From NCBI RefSeq assembly GCF_023856365.1, contig NW_026042725.1:1-64000 (forward strand): a stretch of DNA of 64,000 nucleotides, in the 5' to 3' direction. The stretch comes from Brienomyrus brachyistius (taxonomy: Eukaryota > Chordata > Actinopteri > Osteoglossiformes > Mormyridae). Each line of letters opens with the position of its first letter. The first letter of the stretch is position 1. The notes under the pieces are model-generated. The model was not told the origin of the DNA. It saw only the letters and a list, made by a program, of their open reading frames with translations, and searched no databases. The translations under genes and the position numbers were made by a program. Shown here piece after piece: positions 11,805 through 21,119 of this stretch.

Positions 11805-12359
11805 ATGTTCAGACTCTTTGGTCTTCTCCTTTTCATTAGTAAGGCCCTAAAATATAAATTATAAATTATTTTTGGATTTTAATATTTTCATTTCTGGTAT
11901 GATGTGATCAGTGGAATTTGGCCATTTAATCTTCATCATAGTTAATAGTTATTTAGATTACTATTATATGTCTTATTTGATTATGATTTTTTTGTTTTTC
12001 TGTTTTTGCAGACACTGCACTGACTACAGATGTTGTTCAGCCCAGTCACCTGATGAGGGTTCAGCTTGGAGACAGTGTGACCCTGACATGCTTCTGTCCA
12101 GAAGATGTTTCTTATGTTGCTTGGTTCAAACAAGCTGCTGGTCAGAAGCCCCAGCCCATGGCGAAAGCACTTCTCTACGTACCTGGTGAATTTTACAAGG
12201 AATATAAAAGCATAAAACGTTACTCCTTACTGAATGCAGAGGGGAGTTTTAACCTCACTATTTCTAACGTGGAGCCATCAGATTCTGCAGTGTATTATTG
12301 TGCTGCTGTGTTTCTTCATGAGGTCACTTTTGGGAATGGAACCTTTGTCATAATCACAG
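11805..12359 (+). CDS. NITR-like receptor fragment: leader exon + V/J immunoglobulin exon
   Basis: Exon 1 (11805-11838) is ATG plus a hydrophobic leader (MFRLFGLLLFI), followed by a GTAAGG donor. Exon 2 (12012-12359) follows TTTTTGCAG and ends at CAG/GTAAAT; both junctions are phase 1, as usual for Ig exons. The V domain shows GDSVTLTCFC (first Cys), VAWFKQ (core Trp), SFNLTISNVEPSDSAVYYCA (second Cys) and, in the same exon, VTFGNGTFVIIT, a J-like FGxGT motif. A germline V joined to J in one exon is the hallmark of novel immune-type receptors, teleost surface receptors of innate lymphocytes; TCR V segments lack the J. No second Ig, transmembrane or ITIM exon is found in the following 12 kb, so it is probably a truncated or relic gene. 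Confidence 0.7.
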
Positions 12360-12870
12360 GTAAATGAGATTCCAGCTATTTTCATATTTGATTTATTATA
12401 ATGTCAGTAAGATTATTCCCTGTAAAATATTTTTGACAGTTGAGTTGTTTCTCAATATAAAATTAGCAAAGATACCTTATTGTCTGCTTTGTTCCATAAA
12501 TGTTTTTCTAAAGAACAAACAAAAATAATTTATTATTATTTTTATTATTATTATTATTATACAATTTGTTGCATTTTGCTTGCTGTCAGTAATCTTCAGC
12601 CAAAAGCCTAACCTTCTCTTTATAGAGATGTTAATGTTACACATTGCAGCCTCTTTAAAACAAATAACATAGAAAAAATGTATAGGACTGTGCAAATATC
12701 TTAAGCAACAAAAGAAAATTATTTTTGACGTTATTTATCTGAGCAGTCAGTGTGTATTCACTCTGAACAAAAATGCATGATTTAAAATAAATCATTTTAT
12801 TTTAAAATGAATAAAATGATTTCAGAACTGATTTGAGAATGAAATAGTCAAATATGTATCTTAAAATTCA
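12360..12870. other. Intron-like/anonymous, (ATT)n tract
   Basis: Follows the V exon donor. It holds a TTATTATT tract at about 12529-12561 and an AT palindrome near 12784-12822. No further receptor exon is seen on either strand. Confidence 0.4.
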
Positions 12871-12875
12871 GGATT

Positions 12876-13032
12876 TTGAAATACGCATATGAACTTGAAT
12901 TTCAGTTCATTTTGTTAATCTGAATTAAATTTGAATTGTGGTTGAAAACAGGTTGTGGCATTGAAATTCATATTTGAATTTAAAGAAGAACGAAAAAGGG
13001 TTTGGATTCAAATTCAAGTTCATATACGTACT
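12876..13032. repeat. Inverted repeat (MITE-like)
   Basis: The left arm, ATACGCATATGAACTTGAATTT near 12880-12902, is matched in reverse complement by AAATTCAAGTTCATATACGTAC near 13009-13030. The interior is rich in GAATTT/AAATTC words. It has the form of a small non-autonomous DNA element or the terminal part of one; it sits just before another hAT relic. Confidence 0.5.
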
Positions 13033-13289
13033 GTAGGTGTAGCTTTTAACTATACAGTCTATTATTTAAATATGAATTATACATAAACACATTAACATTG
13101 TTGTCATTTTGTGCACCATGGTGGATCTGCTCATAGGAAGAACTGAGTGTCTCTCCTTAAACGTCAGTGTTGGCTGCAGTGACTGCAGTTTCTAACCTAA
13201 GAAACGTCCCAAACACTTTTCCTGCATCAAAAGTCAAACTAGTGCCTATTCCTGCCATGAAAGCTTCACATAATGTCACTGATACCTGA

Positions 13290-13465
13290 GCCAATGTTTA
13301 TAAAAGGATGCCAACCCTTTGGCTGCAGCTTTCTCTGCACAGGCTGAGAGAGTCTTCAGTGTAGTAGGAAAATATTTCAGGCCAGAAGATTGCAAATTAA
13401 ATCCTAAATAAGATATTATTCTGACTAAATGTAATAATAATGAAAAATTGGACGACACACAATGT
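13290..13465 (+). pseudogene. hAT transposase C-terminal relic (ERVFS motif)
   Basis: The plus strand reads PLAAAFSAQAERVFSVVGKY, then FRPEDCKLNPK, stop, DIILTKCNNNEK. AERVFSxxGxxxxxxxxxLxPxxxxxxxxLxxN is the C-terminal dimerisation signature of Ac-type hAT transposases. An in-frame stop and the lack of any upstream transposase make it a dead fragment. No ATG-started open frame covers it. Confidence 0.6.
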
Positions 13466-14540
13466 CGACACAATGAGATTTCATTCCCATTACTGCAACG
13501 TATGAAGAGGATTATGACTTATTACTTTAGGTTATCGGACTGAGTGATCGGTCTACTAGCAGCTTTGTGTGGTAATTGTTTGTATTAAAAATACATTGGA
13601 CCAAGTCAAATTATTAGAATGAAGAATTAACATTTAAAAGCTGCTAGTAAACCATGGGAAAATAATTTTTCTATTTTCTTGCTCCCATCTCGTGGCCAAA
13701 AATAGGTATTGCAATTTCCATCATGTGTAAGAGGGCCTGCCCATCAGAGTAATGTACATCCTGTGACATGTATTGACTATCAAGACAAATTGAAACACGG
13801 TGTATTAGGCTGTCAATGAGTACTGGACTAGGGCGAAAATCTGTCTGATAATCTACCTATTAACTAGAAGAGTACAAACTGGAGACGGATCCCCTAATAC
13901 AGAGGGATTAACGTCTGTGCCACATCCAGAACCATTCAGTGTAGGAGTCTGGTGGTTCTACTGGATACTGACAAGTACCCAGCCCCTTTGTTCCCTCTGA
14001 TAATCATCAGTCCTCCTCTGAATGCCTTCACCACTCTATTCCTGAATAGGTACACATTTAAATATGTTAGCAAGATCAAGGTATTGGGATAACCGTTAGG
14101 CTCGCTGTTCAGAGAGTTGCAGTGAAAACCATCATACACAGTGGCCCTTTCTGGATAAGATTACCTCCCTCTGATCTAACGGGTCAAGATCAAAGCAAGG
14201 TGCATTGCAATGTCTGACACCCAGCACACTACAGCATATAAAATACAGGTATCCATCGCATTTGGAACCAGGACCACTTGTTGCAAGTCAATTTGGGCGT
14301 ATCTCAAGTTATACGAGAGAGGCAAGACATTAAGGACAGTATACACAGTACTAAAATAATAATGCACATATTAAACCACAGCACTTAGATACTGCAGTTA
14401 CATTTCACGAAAAAAATAAAGCACAAATTGCACTGTGAAGAAATCAAAAGAGGCATGTGCTAGCAAACAGTGGGAGCTGAGGAAGAAGCAGTGGTGAAAT
14501 ACTTTATTGTACAGTACAGTAAGTTTCTTTTTATAGAATA
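13466..14540. other. Anonymous DNA
   Basis: No supported gene. Short frames on the minus strand (13936-14139, 14176-14367) have no motif. The phrase CAGCTTTTAAATG-like / AGCTGCTAGTA occurs at 13557 and again near 13640 in opposite orientation, so a further small inverted-repeat element may lie at 13550-13650. Confidence 0.3.
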
Positions 14541-14553
14541 AAATAGCATACAG

Positions 14554-15123
14554 GGGGCGGCATGGTGGTGCAGTGGTTAGCACTGTTGCCTCACACGTCT
14601 GGGACCCGGGTTCGAGTCTCCGCCTGGGTCACATGGGTGTGGAGTTTGCATGTTCTCCCCATGTCGTCGTGGGGTTTCCTCCCGCAGTCCAAGAATATGC
14701 TGAGAATATGCTGAGGCTAACTGGAGTTACTAAATTGCCCGTAGGTATGCATGTGTGAGTTTACATTTACAGCATTTGGCAGATGCCCTTAGCCAGAGCA
14801 ACTTACATAAGTGCTTTGAGACTCTGCGATGAATTTCCGATGCTAGCTCAATAAGGACCCAGGCTATGAATACCATCTGTCTGAAAACTCCGTTAAGAAA
14901 GTGCAGAATTTTTTATTTTTTTTTTTATTTAAACACACACACCAGAAAAAGAGCCGAGTGTGAATGGTGAATGGTGTGTGAGTGTGCCCTGTGATGGGCT
15001 GGCTCCCCATCCTGGGTTGTTCCCTGCCTCGTGCCCATTGCTTCCGGGATAGGCTCCAGACCCCCCGCGACCCAGTAGGATAAGCGGTTAGGACAATGGA
15101 TGGATGGATGGATGGATGGATGG
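14554..15123 (+). mobile_element. tRNA-derived SINE with perfect 13-bp TSD and a nested insertion
   Basis: Same family as 363-707. The A-box-like TGGTGCAGTGG is at 14566-14576, the B-box GGTTCGAGTC at 14609-14618, and a (GGAT)6 tail is at the end. The target duplication AAATAGCATACAG is perfect: 14541-14553 and 15124-15136. The body is interrupted at about 14761-14954 by a different repeat beginning TTTACATTTACAGCATTTGG, a widely dispersed teleost repeat, followed by a T-rich stretch. Normal SINE sequence resumes at GTGTGAATGGT. Confidence 0.92.
14761..14954 (+). repeat. Nested dispersed repeat inside the SINE
   Basis: It begins TTTACATTTACAGCATTTGG, then CAGATGCCCTTAGCCAGAGC, wording I know from a very common teleost repeat, and ends in T-rich plus ACACAC sequence. 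Because the SINE on both sides is colinear with other copies, this piece arrived after the SINE. Confidence 0.65.
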
Positions 15124-15136
15124 AAATAGCATACAG

Positions 15137-15372
15137 ATTAAGCACCTGTACTGTGCTATCTGCTCATAGTAGCTGTCCATTGTATATACATCACTGTATG
15201 CATACTGTATTAGGAGCTAGACAAGGGTCATTATATGGCTTGCAGTTCTGCTCATTTTCCTGCACGCGTTACACTAAGTGATACACCCACTAATGTCCTC
15301 TTTTATCCACTTTCGGGCATCTCTTGATCAGTGTATATTATTTACTATGGACCTTGGACATACATGTGATTG

Positions 15373-15414
<42 letters not shown>

Positions 15415-15958
15415 TTACCTAATCATCCATCTGTGCAAGCAGGTAAACATTTACCATCTATGTAAGTATTGCACATTGCATAGAGAGTGTCCAATCTATA
15501 TTAAAGGTGACTCGAAAGAAGTCAGACTTCAGTAAAGACTGTAAATTGGCAGCCATAACATAAGCCGTAAATAATTACCAAATGAGTCAGCCCCTTTCGG
15601 AAACATTTATTGATATTCTTTCATAACACACAGACATGAGTTTTTTTTCAACTGTCAGCATCCGATCCAAATGGGATTCCCATTTCCTTTCTGTGGGATC
15701 CAACAGAACACGGACTGACCATCAGTCAACATGCCTTCAACCGTGCAGGACAGGATCCAGTCCAGGCCAAACCTCACGGTGCTGGTGCTGATAAAAAAAT
15801 GTAAGGAACATGCAGCTTGCAGCTTGAACATGCATGTAACAATGAATCACAAATCAGTTAAAAATCGGTGCAAATGTATGACGATTTAAACCGGCTGATG
15901 TGGAAAATGAATCACTATTGTAGGAGTACTTCACAGTACTTTAACAGAAAAACTGGTG
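15137..15958. other. Anonymous DNA with a (CA)n microsatellite
   Basis: A dinucleotide run of about 37 bp (ACACAC) lies at 15375-15411. No gene is seen in the rest; 15640-15800 is a little GC-richer but has no open frame with a motif. Confidence 0.4.
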
Positions 15959-15959
15959 T

Positions 15960-16840
15960 AATATTACATTTGATTTCACAACGTGAGTTTGACGTCAGAT
16001 GTCACTGCGTATCACGTCGACATCGTACGTCAGTTTTTGGTTTTGGCGAGATGGCGAATGAATTTGAAACTGAGGACGGCACAGTGGTTAGTGCTGGCTT
16101 CGGTCCTGGCTTCGGTCCAGGGCCCTTTCTGTGTGGAGTTTGCATGCTCTCCCCATTTTCGCCGGGGGCTCCAGGTTCCTCCCACGGTCCAAAAGCATGC
16201 AGGATAGGTTGACTGGTGAGTCTAAATTGGCCCTGTAGTTGTGTGAGTGTGTGCGCCCTGTGCTGTGTAGGTGACCGCCTAGTTCCTGTCTGCACCCCTT
16301 GTTCCCGGGATAGGCTCCGGTCTCCCCCGCAACCCCAGTTGGGATTAAGTGGTTTCAGAAAATGGATGGATGGACGCACCGCCCGAGCTTCAATTGGCGG
16401 TGTGGCAGCATATTAGCTTTGCGGTGATCACAAACAATGAGGAAACGGCGAGAAAAGCACAGACAAGACATAAACTGCATGCAAACATTGTAAAAGACTG
16501 ATAACATACACAAACAGGTCCACTGGCACCACCGTGAGCCGAGCGAAGATTATTAAAAGGGCAAAGCACGCTAAAAAGCTGCCTTAGCTTATTTATTTTA
16601 TTTATTTATATTTTTTTTTATTATTTACTTATTTTGATTTGGGATTTTTTAACAGTATTTTAATCAAATTCAGTTGCACTGTTCACAACAGTGTCAACAG
16701 TTCAGAAAGATAAATATAAGAATATTTTTGAATATATTTGTCTGCAGCTCATTCTGCAAAAAATGAGAAAATCGTATCGTGAACTCAGAATCGTGAATCG
16801 TATCAAATGGTGAGTTGAATGTATCGTTACATCCATAGTT
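15960..16840 (+). pseudogene. hAT element remnant with BED zinc finger, SINE-interrupted
   Basis: ATG at 16051 opens MANEFETEDG. After an inserted SINE, the frame resumes at about 16385 as ELQLAVWQHISFAVITNNEE and then, with small shifts, TACKHCKRLITYTNRSTGTT at about 16470-16530. VWQH...CKHC...TNRSTGTT is the BED zinc finger of ZBED-type hAT transposases, which contacts the transposon ends. The right end, about 16795-16840, reads GTGAATCGTATC...TGTATCGTTACATCC, a hAT-like terminus. The catalytic part is missing, so this is an internally deleted, dead copy. Confidence 0.6.
16072..16375 (+). mobile_element. SINE copy, divergent subfamily
   Basis: Colinear with the main SINE (CACAGTGGTTAG, TGTGTGGAGTTTGCATG, CTCCCCAT, CATGC, TAAATTGGCCC, GGATAGGCTCCGG, AAATGGATGGATGG) but with a different insert (GGCTTCGGTCC repeated twice) and a deleted B-box region. 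It splits the BED finger frame of the surrounding hAT remnant. Confidence 0.75.
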
Positions 16841-16844
16841 CTTA

Positions 16845-17165
16845 CAGTAGTACTATGGTATGGTGGAGCCACATGACAGGAAGGCAGTACATTGTGAAGT
16901 CTGTTAAGAACATCATTCGCACTGAACTGCCCTCCATTGACCAGCTGTACTTTAACTGCCACAGTAACAAGGTTCAGTCTATAATCCAGGACTCTGACCA
17001 CCATCCACAAACACTGACTAGCAGATTCATGAACAGCTTCATTCCCCAAACAATTCAAACCTGCAGCTTTTGCATCCCCTGTAACAGTCATTTCCACGGC
17101 AGCTGCACTGTACAGCTGTTACTGCACTTTATCCACCACTGACCACATATTATCCAGTTTTGTCC
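16845..17165 (+). pseudogene. L2/CR1-type LINE ORF2 C-terminus and 3' end
   Basis: The frame includes RTELPSIDQLYFNCHSNKVQ and SIIQDSDHHPQ, then MNSFIPQTIQ. This matches the pattern after the RT in L2/CR1-like LINEs (TGxxLPS-x-DLY-x-xRC...I-x-KD-x-xHP...NSF-x-P). The non-coding tail has GCACTGTACAGCTGTTACTGCACTTTATC, typical of such 3' ends. A frame break precedes it (GGTATGGTGGAGCCACATGA should continue VWYGGAT). No upstream RT is present. Confidence 0.65.
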
Positions 17166-17176
17166 TGCTTTGTATC

Positions 17177-17430
17177 GTTCTCCCCATGTCTTCATGGGGT
17201 TTTTTCCGGGTACTCCTTTTTCCCCCCACAGTCCAAAAACATGCTGAGGCTAATTGGAGTTGCTAAATTGCCCGTAGGTGTGAATGTGTGCATGAATGGT
17301 GTGGGAGTGTGCCCTGCGATGGGCTGGCCCCCCATCCTGGGTTGTTCCCTGCCTCGTGCCCATTGCTACCGGGATAGGCTCCGGACCCCCCGCGACCCAG
17401 TAGGATAAGCGGATTGGAAAATGGATGGAT
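17177..17430 (+). mobile_element. SINE copy, 5'-truncated
   Basis: It starts at GTTCTCCCCATGTC in the middle of the family consensus and runs to AAAATGGATGGAT. The tRNA-like head with A and B boxes is absent, so it cannot be transcribed by Pol III on its own. Confidence 0.85.
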
Positions 17431-17478
17431 ATGGCCAATAAAGTTAAGTGGCAAGCAGAATACAGGCTCGGTATACAA

Positions 17479-18364
17479 TAGGGATGTGCACGAGTACTCG
17501 ATTAATCGATTACTCGAACCCATCAGCGACGATAGAGCATGAAAATGACGATCGATTGGCTCTAAAAATGCATTTTTTAAAATTAAACTACTTTCATTCT
17601 TTCTGATTGGTTATGCTGGTATTTGGGCGGTAGTCTGATATTTGATTGGTTACGGCTGTGAGAAATTGCGGTCTAGAGACAAGACCGGAGAACAGAGCAA
17701 AAATGGCTTCTAAAGTGCGCAGCGATGTCTGGCAACACTTTGAAAAACTTGCCGAAAAAACAGTCAAGTGCAAGATGTGCAGCGCCACACTCGTCTACAA
17801 CGATGCGTTATCATCTTGCACATAAACACAAAAAGGCAGATGATACCGATGCCACTAGCAGCAGTCAGACGAGCATAAGAGATTTCACCATCAGACAGAA
17901 ATGCGACAAAGGCAGGGCAGAGAAGATGACGCAGTTAATAGCAGAAATGACAGCAGAAGACTTGCTGCCTATTACTTTTGTTGAAGGTTTTAAACGTTTA
18001 ATGAATTACGTTGAGCCCCACTATACTGTCCCATCGCGCAAAACGGTCACTGCAAGGATTAACGCTCTATACGAAAAATGCGCTTGTTCACTAAAAGACA
18101 GTCTGTCGAAGCCAGCGCGGTTGGCAATAACTACGGACTCGTGGACTTCGCTAACCACCGAATCGTATATGACGCTAACCTGTCATTACATAAATGAATG
18201 GAAAATTCACAGCACAGTATTAGAGACGCGAGGTTTCGAGGAAAGACACACAGCTGTGAACATTGGCAACTACCTGAAATATGTAACAGAAAAGTGGCTG
18301 TTAAGCTCTGAAAAAGTAATGGCATGTGTGCACGACAACGCTGCTAACATGGTTCTGGCAAATC
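17479..18364 (+). pseudogene. hAT transposase, N-terminal half (BED finger), truncated by a gypsy element
   Basis: The element end TAGGGATGTGCACGAG at about 17479 is followed by short palindromes (CGAGTACTCG, TCGATTAATCGA). ATG at 17703 opens MASKVRSDVWQHFEKLAEK and CKMCSATLVYN, the first half of a BED finger; the His half, MRYHLAHKHKK, is in the next frame, so a one-base shift near 17790-17800 splits the finger. The long frame from 17725 continues through FVEGFKRLMNYVEPHY, RLAITTDSWTSLTTESYMTL (catalytic-domain start with a conserved D) and MACVHDNAANMV (second conserved D region). It ends abruptly at about 18364, where gypsy sequence begins. The distal catalytic part is lost. Confidence 0.8.
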
Positions 18365-20900
18365 AAAAGACCGCTTGCTGAAAGCTGGTGTGATTGAGAA
18401 AATTGATGCATCACCTTGGGTTTCGCCTATTGTAGTTACAGGACGGAAAACTGGTGGAATACGAATGTGCACAGATCTCCGTGAACCAAACAAGGCTGTG
18501 GTCACAGATTGCTACCCTCTACCTCATGTGGATGAACTGCTTGCAAATTTACAAGGTGCAAAGGTGTTTTCTACAATCAATCTGGCTAATGCATACTACC
18601 AGTTGCCTCTTCATGTAGATAGCAGAGACCTTACAGCATTCATCACACATGATGGTCTGTTCCGATTCTGCAGAGTTCCTTATGGCCTCGCATCAGCCCC
18701 CTCAGCCTTCCAGAAAATGATGGCTGACATTCTCAACGGTCTTCCAGGTGTTCAAAATTATTTGGATGACCTTATTGTCTATGGCAACTCCCCTGTTGAG
18801 CATGACCAGAACCTCAACGCTGTCCTCCAAAAGCTGAAGGAGGCTGGATTGGTTCTCAATGAGAACAAATGTCACTTCAGGAAAACCTCCCTACGCTTCC
18901 TAGGTCATGTCATTACTGTAGATGGCATTCTTCCTGACCAAGAACACATTAATGCTGTCCTGAAAGCCCCTCCTCCATCTGACGCTGTTGCCCTGAGATC
19001 GTTTCTGGGCCTAGTGTCCTGGTATTCAAAGTTTCTGCCTAACTTTGCGACGGTTGTGGCTCCTATGCGTGCCTGTGTCAGTGAAAAAGACACATTTACA
19101 TGGTCTCCTGCAGCACAAAGCAGCTTTGAGGAAGTTAAGCAACTTCTTGTGAACAGTCCTGCGCTTGCTCTTTTTAACCCTTCTCTACGACCGGTAATTT
19201 CCACAGATGCAAGTGACTATGGACTTGGAGCTGTCTTTGCACAAGTACAACCTGATGGCACAGAGAAGCCTGTGGCTTTCGCTTCCCGCACACTGACTGA
19301 AACGGAGAGGAAATACTCGACTGTTGAAAAAGAAGCACTTGCTTGTGTGTGGGCTACAGAAAAATGGAGAACATACCTGTGGGGACGTCGTTTTACTCTC
19401 CGCACAGATCACCAGGCATTGACAACACTGCTCAGCACAAAGGGAATCGGTCAGGCTGGTATGCGGGTTGCCCGCTGGTCTGCACGCCTGCTCTGTTTTG
19501 ACTATGATGTTGTCTATCGACCAGGCTCCCAGAACTATACGGCTGATTGTCTCTCGCGCCTTCCCCTGCCTGCGCCTCCTGACTCTATTTCAGATTCAGA
19601 ACCCGAGATGGTGGCACATATTTCTGCTGTCCTAAGCTCCCTTCCGGTGGTTGACTTCAACTCTGCTTGTTCTACTTGTCCTGAACTGTCAGCTCTGCGT
19701 TCACAAATTGAAAGTGGTTGGCTTCCATCCGTTAAATCAGTAAGTGGTGTACTAGCCCTATACTATAAGATCAGAGATGAGCTCTCCGTTAAGGATAACT
19801 ACATCCTCAGAGGCTCAAGACTCATCGTGCCACTCTCCTTACGACACACACTGATCATGCTTGCACATGAGAGTCATCAAGGAATTGTCCGCACAAAACA
19901 ACGTCTGCGCGACCTCTACTGGTGGCCAAAGATGGACTCACAAGTTCAGTCTTGCATTGCTTCATGTATACTCTGCCAGGTTAATGATAAAACAGCTTCT
20001 ACTCACCCTGCTCCTTTGCAACCAGTCCCACTGCCTGATGGACCATGGAAGAAACTTGGCCTTGATATTGCTGGACCCTTTGACACTGCAGTTGCTGCTT
20101 GTAGATACGCTATCACGCTGACAGATTATTATTCAAAGTGGCCAGAAGTTGCCTTTTCACATACCGCCACTACTGAAGATGTTATTCACTTCCTGACATC
20201 TATTTTCTGTCGTCATGGTAACCCAGAGAACATTGTCACAGACAATGGTCCACAGTTCACCTCTGCAGCTTTTGCATCATTCCTGCACACCTATGGCATC
20301 TCCCATAGCAGAACATCAGTCTACTATCCAGCTGCTAACGGAGCTGTCGAGAGATTCCATCGTGCCCTGAGAAGCTGCATTCAAACCGCCAATCAACAGT
20401 CTCAACCATGGAATGAGACTGTTATGAACTGGCTCCAGGTGTATCGTGCAACGCCACATGCCGCAACTTCCACCTCACCATATGAACTACTTTATGGTAG
20501 GAAAATGCGCACCAAATTGGATATTCTTCCTCTGCCGTCTGCCATGTCTCCGCTGGATGTTTCTGCTCGTCGTGCAGTTCAGAGACATCAGAATAACATG
20601 CAGCATTACACTGATGCTAAACGTGGCGCACGCATGCCTTCTTTTCGACCAGGAGAGAGAGTGAGGATAAGGAAGCCTCATCACGTCCCTAAAGCTCATC
20701 CCAGATTTACTTCCCCTACAACCGTGAGGAAGAGGATAGGTCCAAATTCTTTCTGGCTGAGTGATGGAAAAATTTGGAATGCCTCTCATCTTTTCAATTT
20801 ACATTTCAATTCATTACATTTAATTACTACGTTTTCCTGTTTGCATTCACTTTGTATAGAGAGTGTATTCTTTTACAGAGAGAGATGTTATGTTCACTGA
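18365..20900 (+). CDS. Ty3/gypsy Pol: RT-RNase H-integrase, 5'-truncated but open
   Basis: 841 codons are open from a TTG at 18375, with no ATG and no gag or protease, so the 5' end is lost where it abuts the hAT fragment. In order: RT with the YLDD catalytic box at 18759-18770 (residue 129), RNase H (STDASDYGLGA; EKEALACVWA; RTDHQAL), the integrase HHCC zinc site (HESHQGIVRTKQRLRDLYWW ... CILCQ), then the integrase DDE core with D564, D623 (in TDNGPQ) and E659, the 35-residue spacing expected. A GPY/F-like tail follows, with no chromodomain. It has no stop or frameshift, unlike every other element nearby, which implies a recent insertion. It would copy and integrate retroelement cDNA if it were part of a complete element. 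Confidence 0.92.
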
Positions 20901-21119
20901 CTTATTACAACCTCAGAACATTAGGTGGCAGTGTTAAAAGGCAGAGACCGTAGGATGAGAGAAGAGAGAGAAGAAGTGTGAATAAGAGTGAGACGTATAC
21001 GAACATGCTTGCTCCTGTGCTACCTTGATTATTTCGATGTAATGCTTGTTAAGTAAACAGCATTTTGTTCTAACGCATTCGTATATGCTCCGGCCTGCTT
21101 ATTCGAGCGCCTTACTACA
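20886..21119 (+). repeat. 3' LTR-like end of the gypsy element
   Basis: After a purine-rich tract (ACAGAGAGAGA, 20875-20885, a polypurine-tract candidate) comes TGTTATGTTC..., running about 234 bp to ...GCCTTACTACA. This TG...CA unit directly follows the pol frame and overlaps its last few codons. Beyond 21119 hAT coding sequence starts. No 5' LTR is present to compare with, so the boundaries rest on the TG/CA ends and the context. Confidence 0.65.

Noticed and set aside
12012..12359. Germline TCR alpha/delta V segment
   Set aside because: The exon already contains the J-like FGNGT motif and a splice donor, with no recombination signal heptamer after the YYCA region.
15096..15281. Frame starting with a repeated MDGW motif
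   Set aside because: Translation of the SINE's (GGAT)n tail.
18905..20789. Several minus-strand frames of 62-100 codons
   Set aside because: Shadows of the gypsy pol frame.
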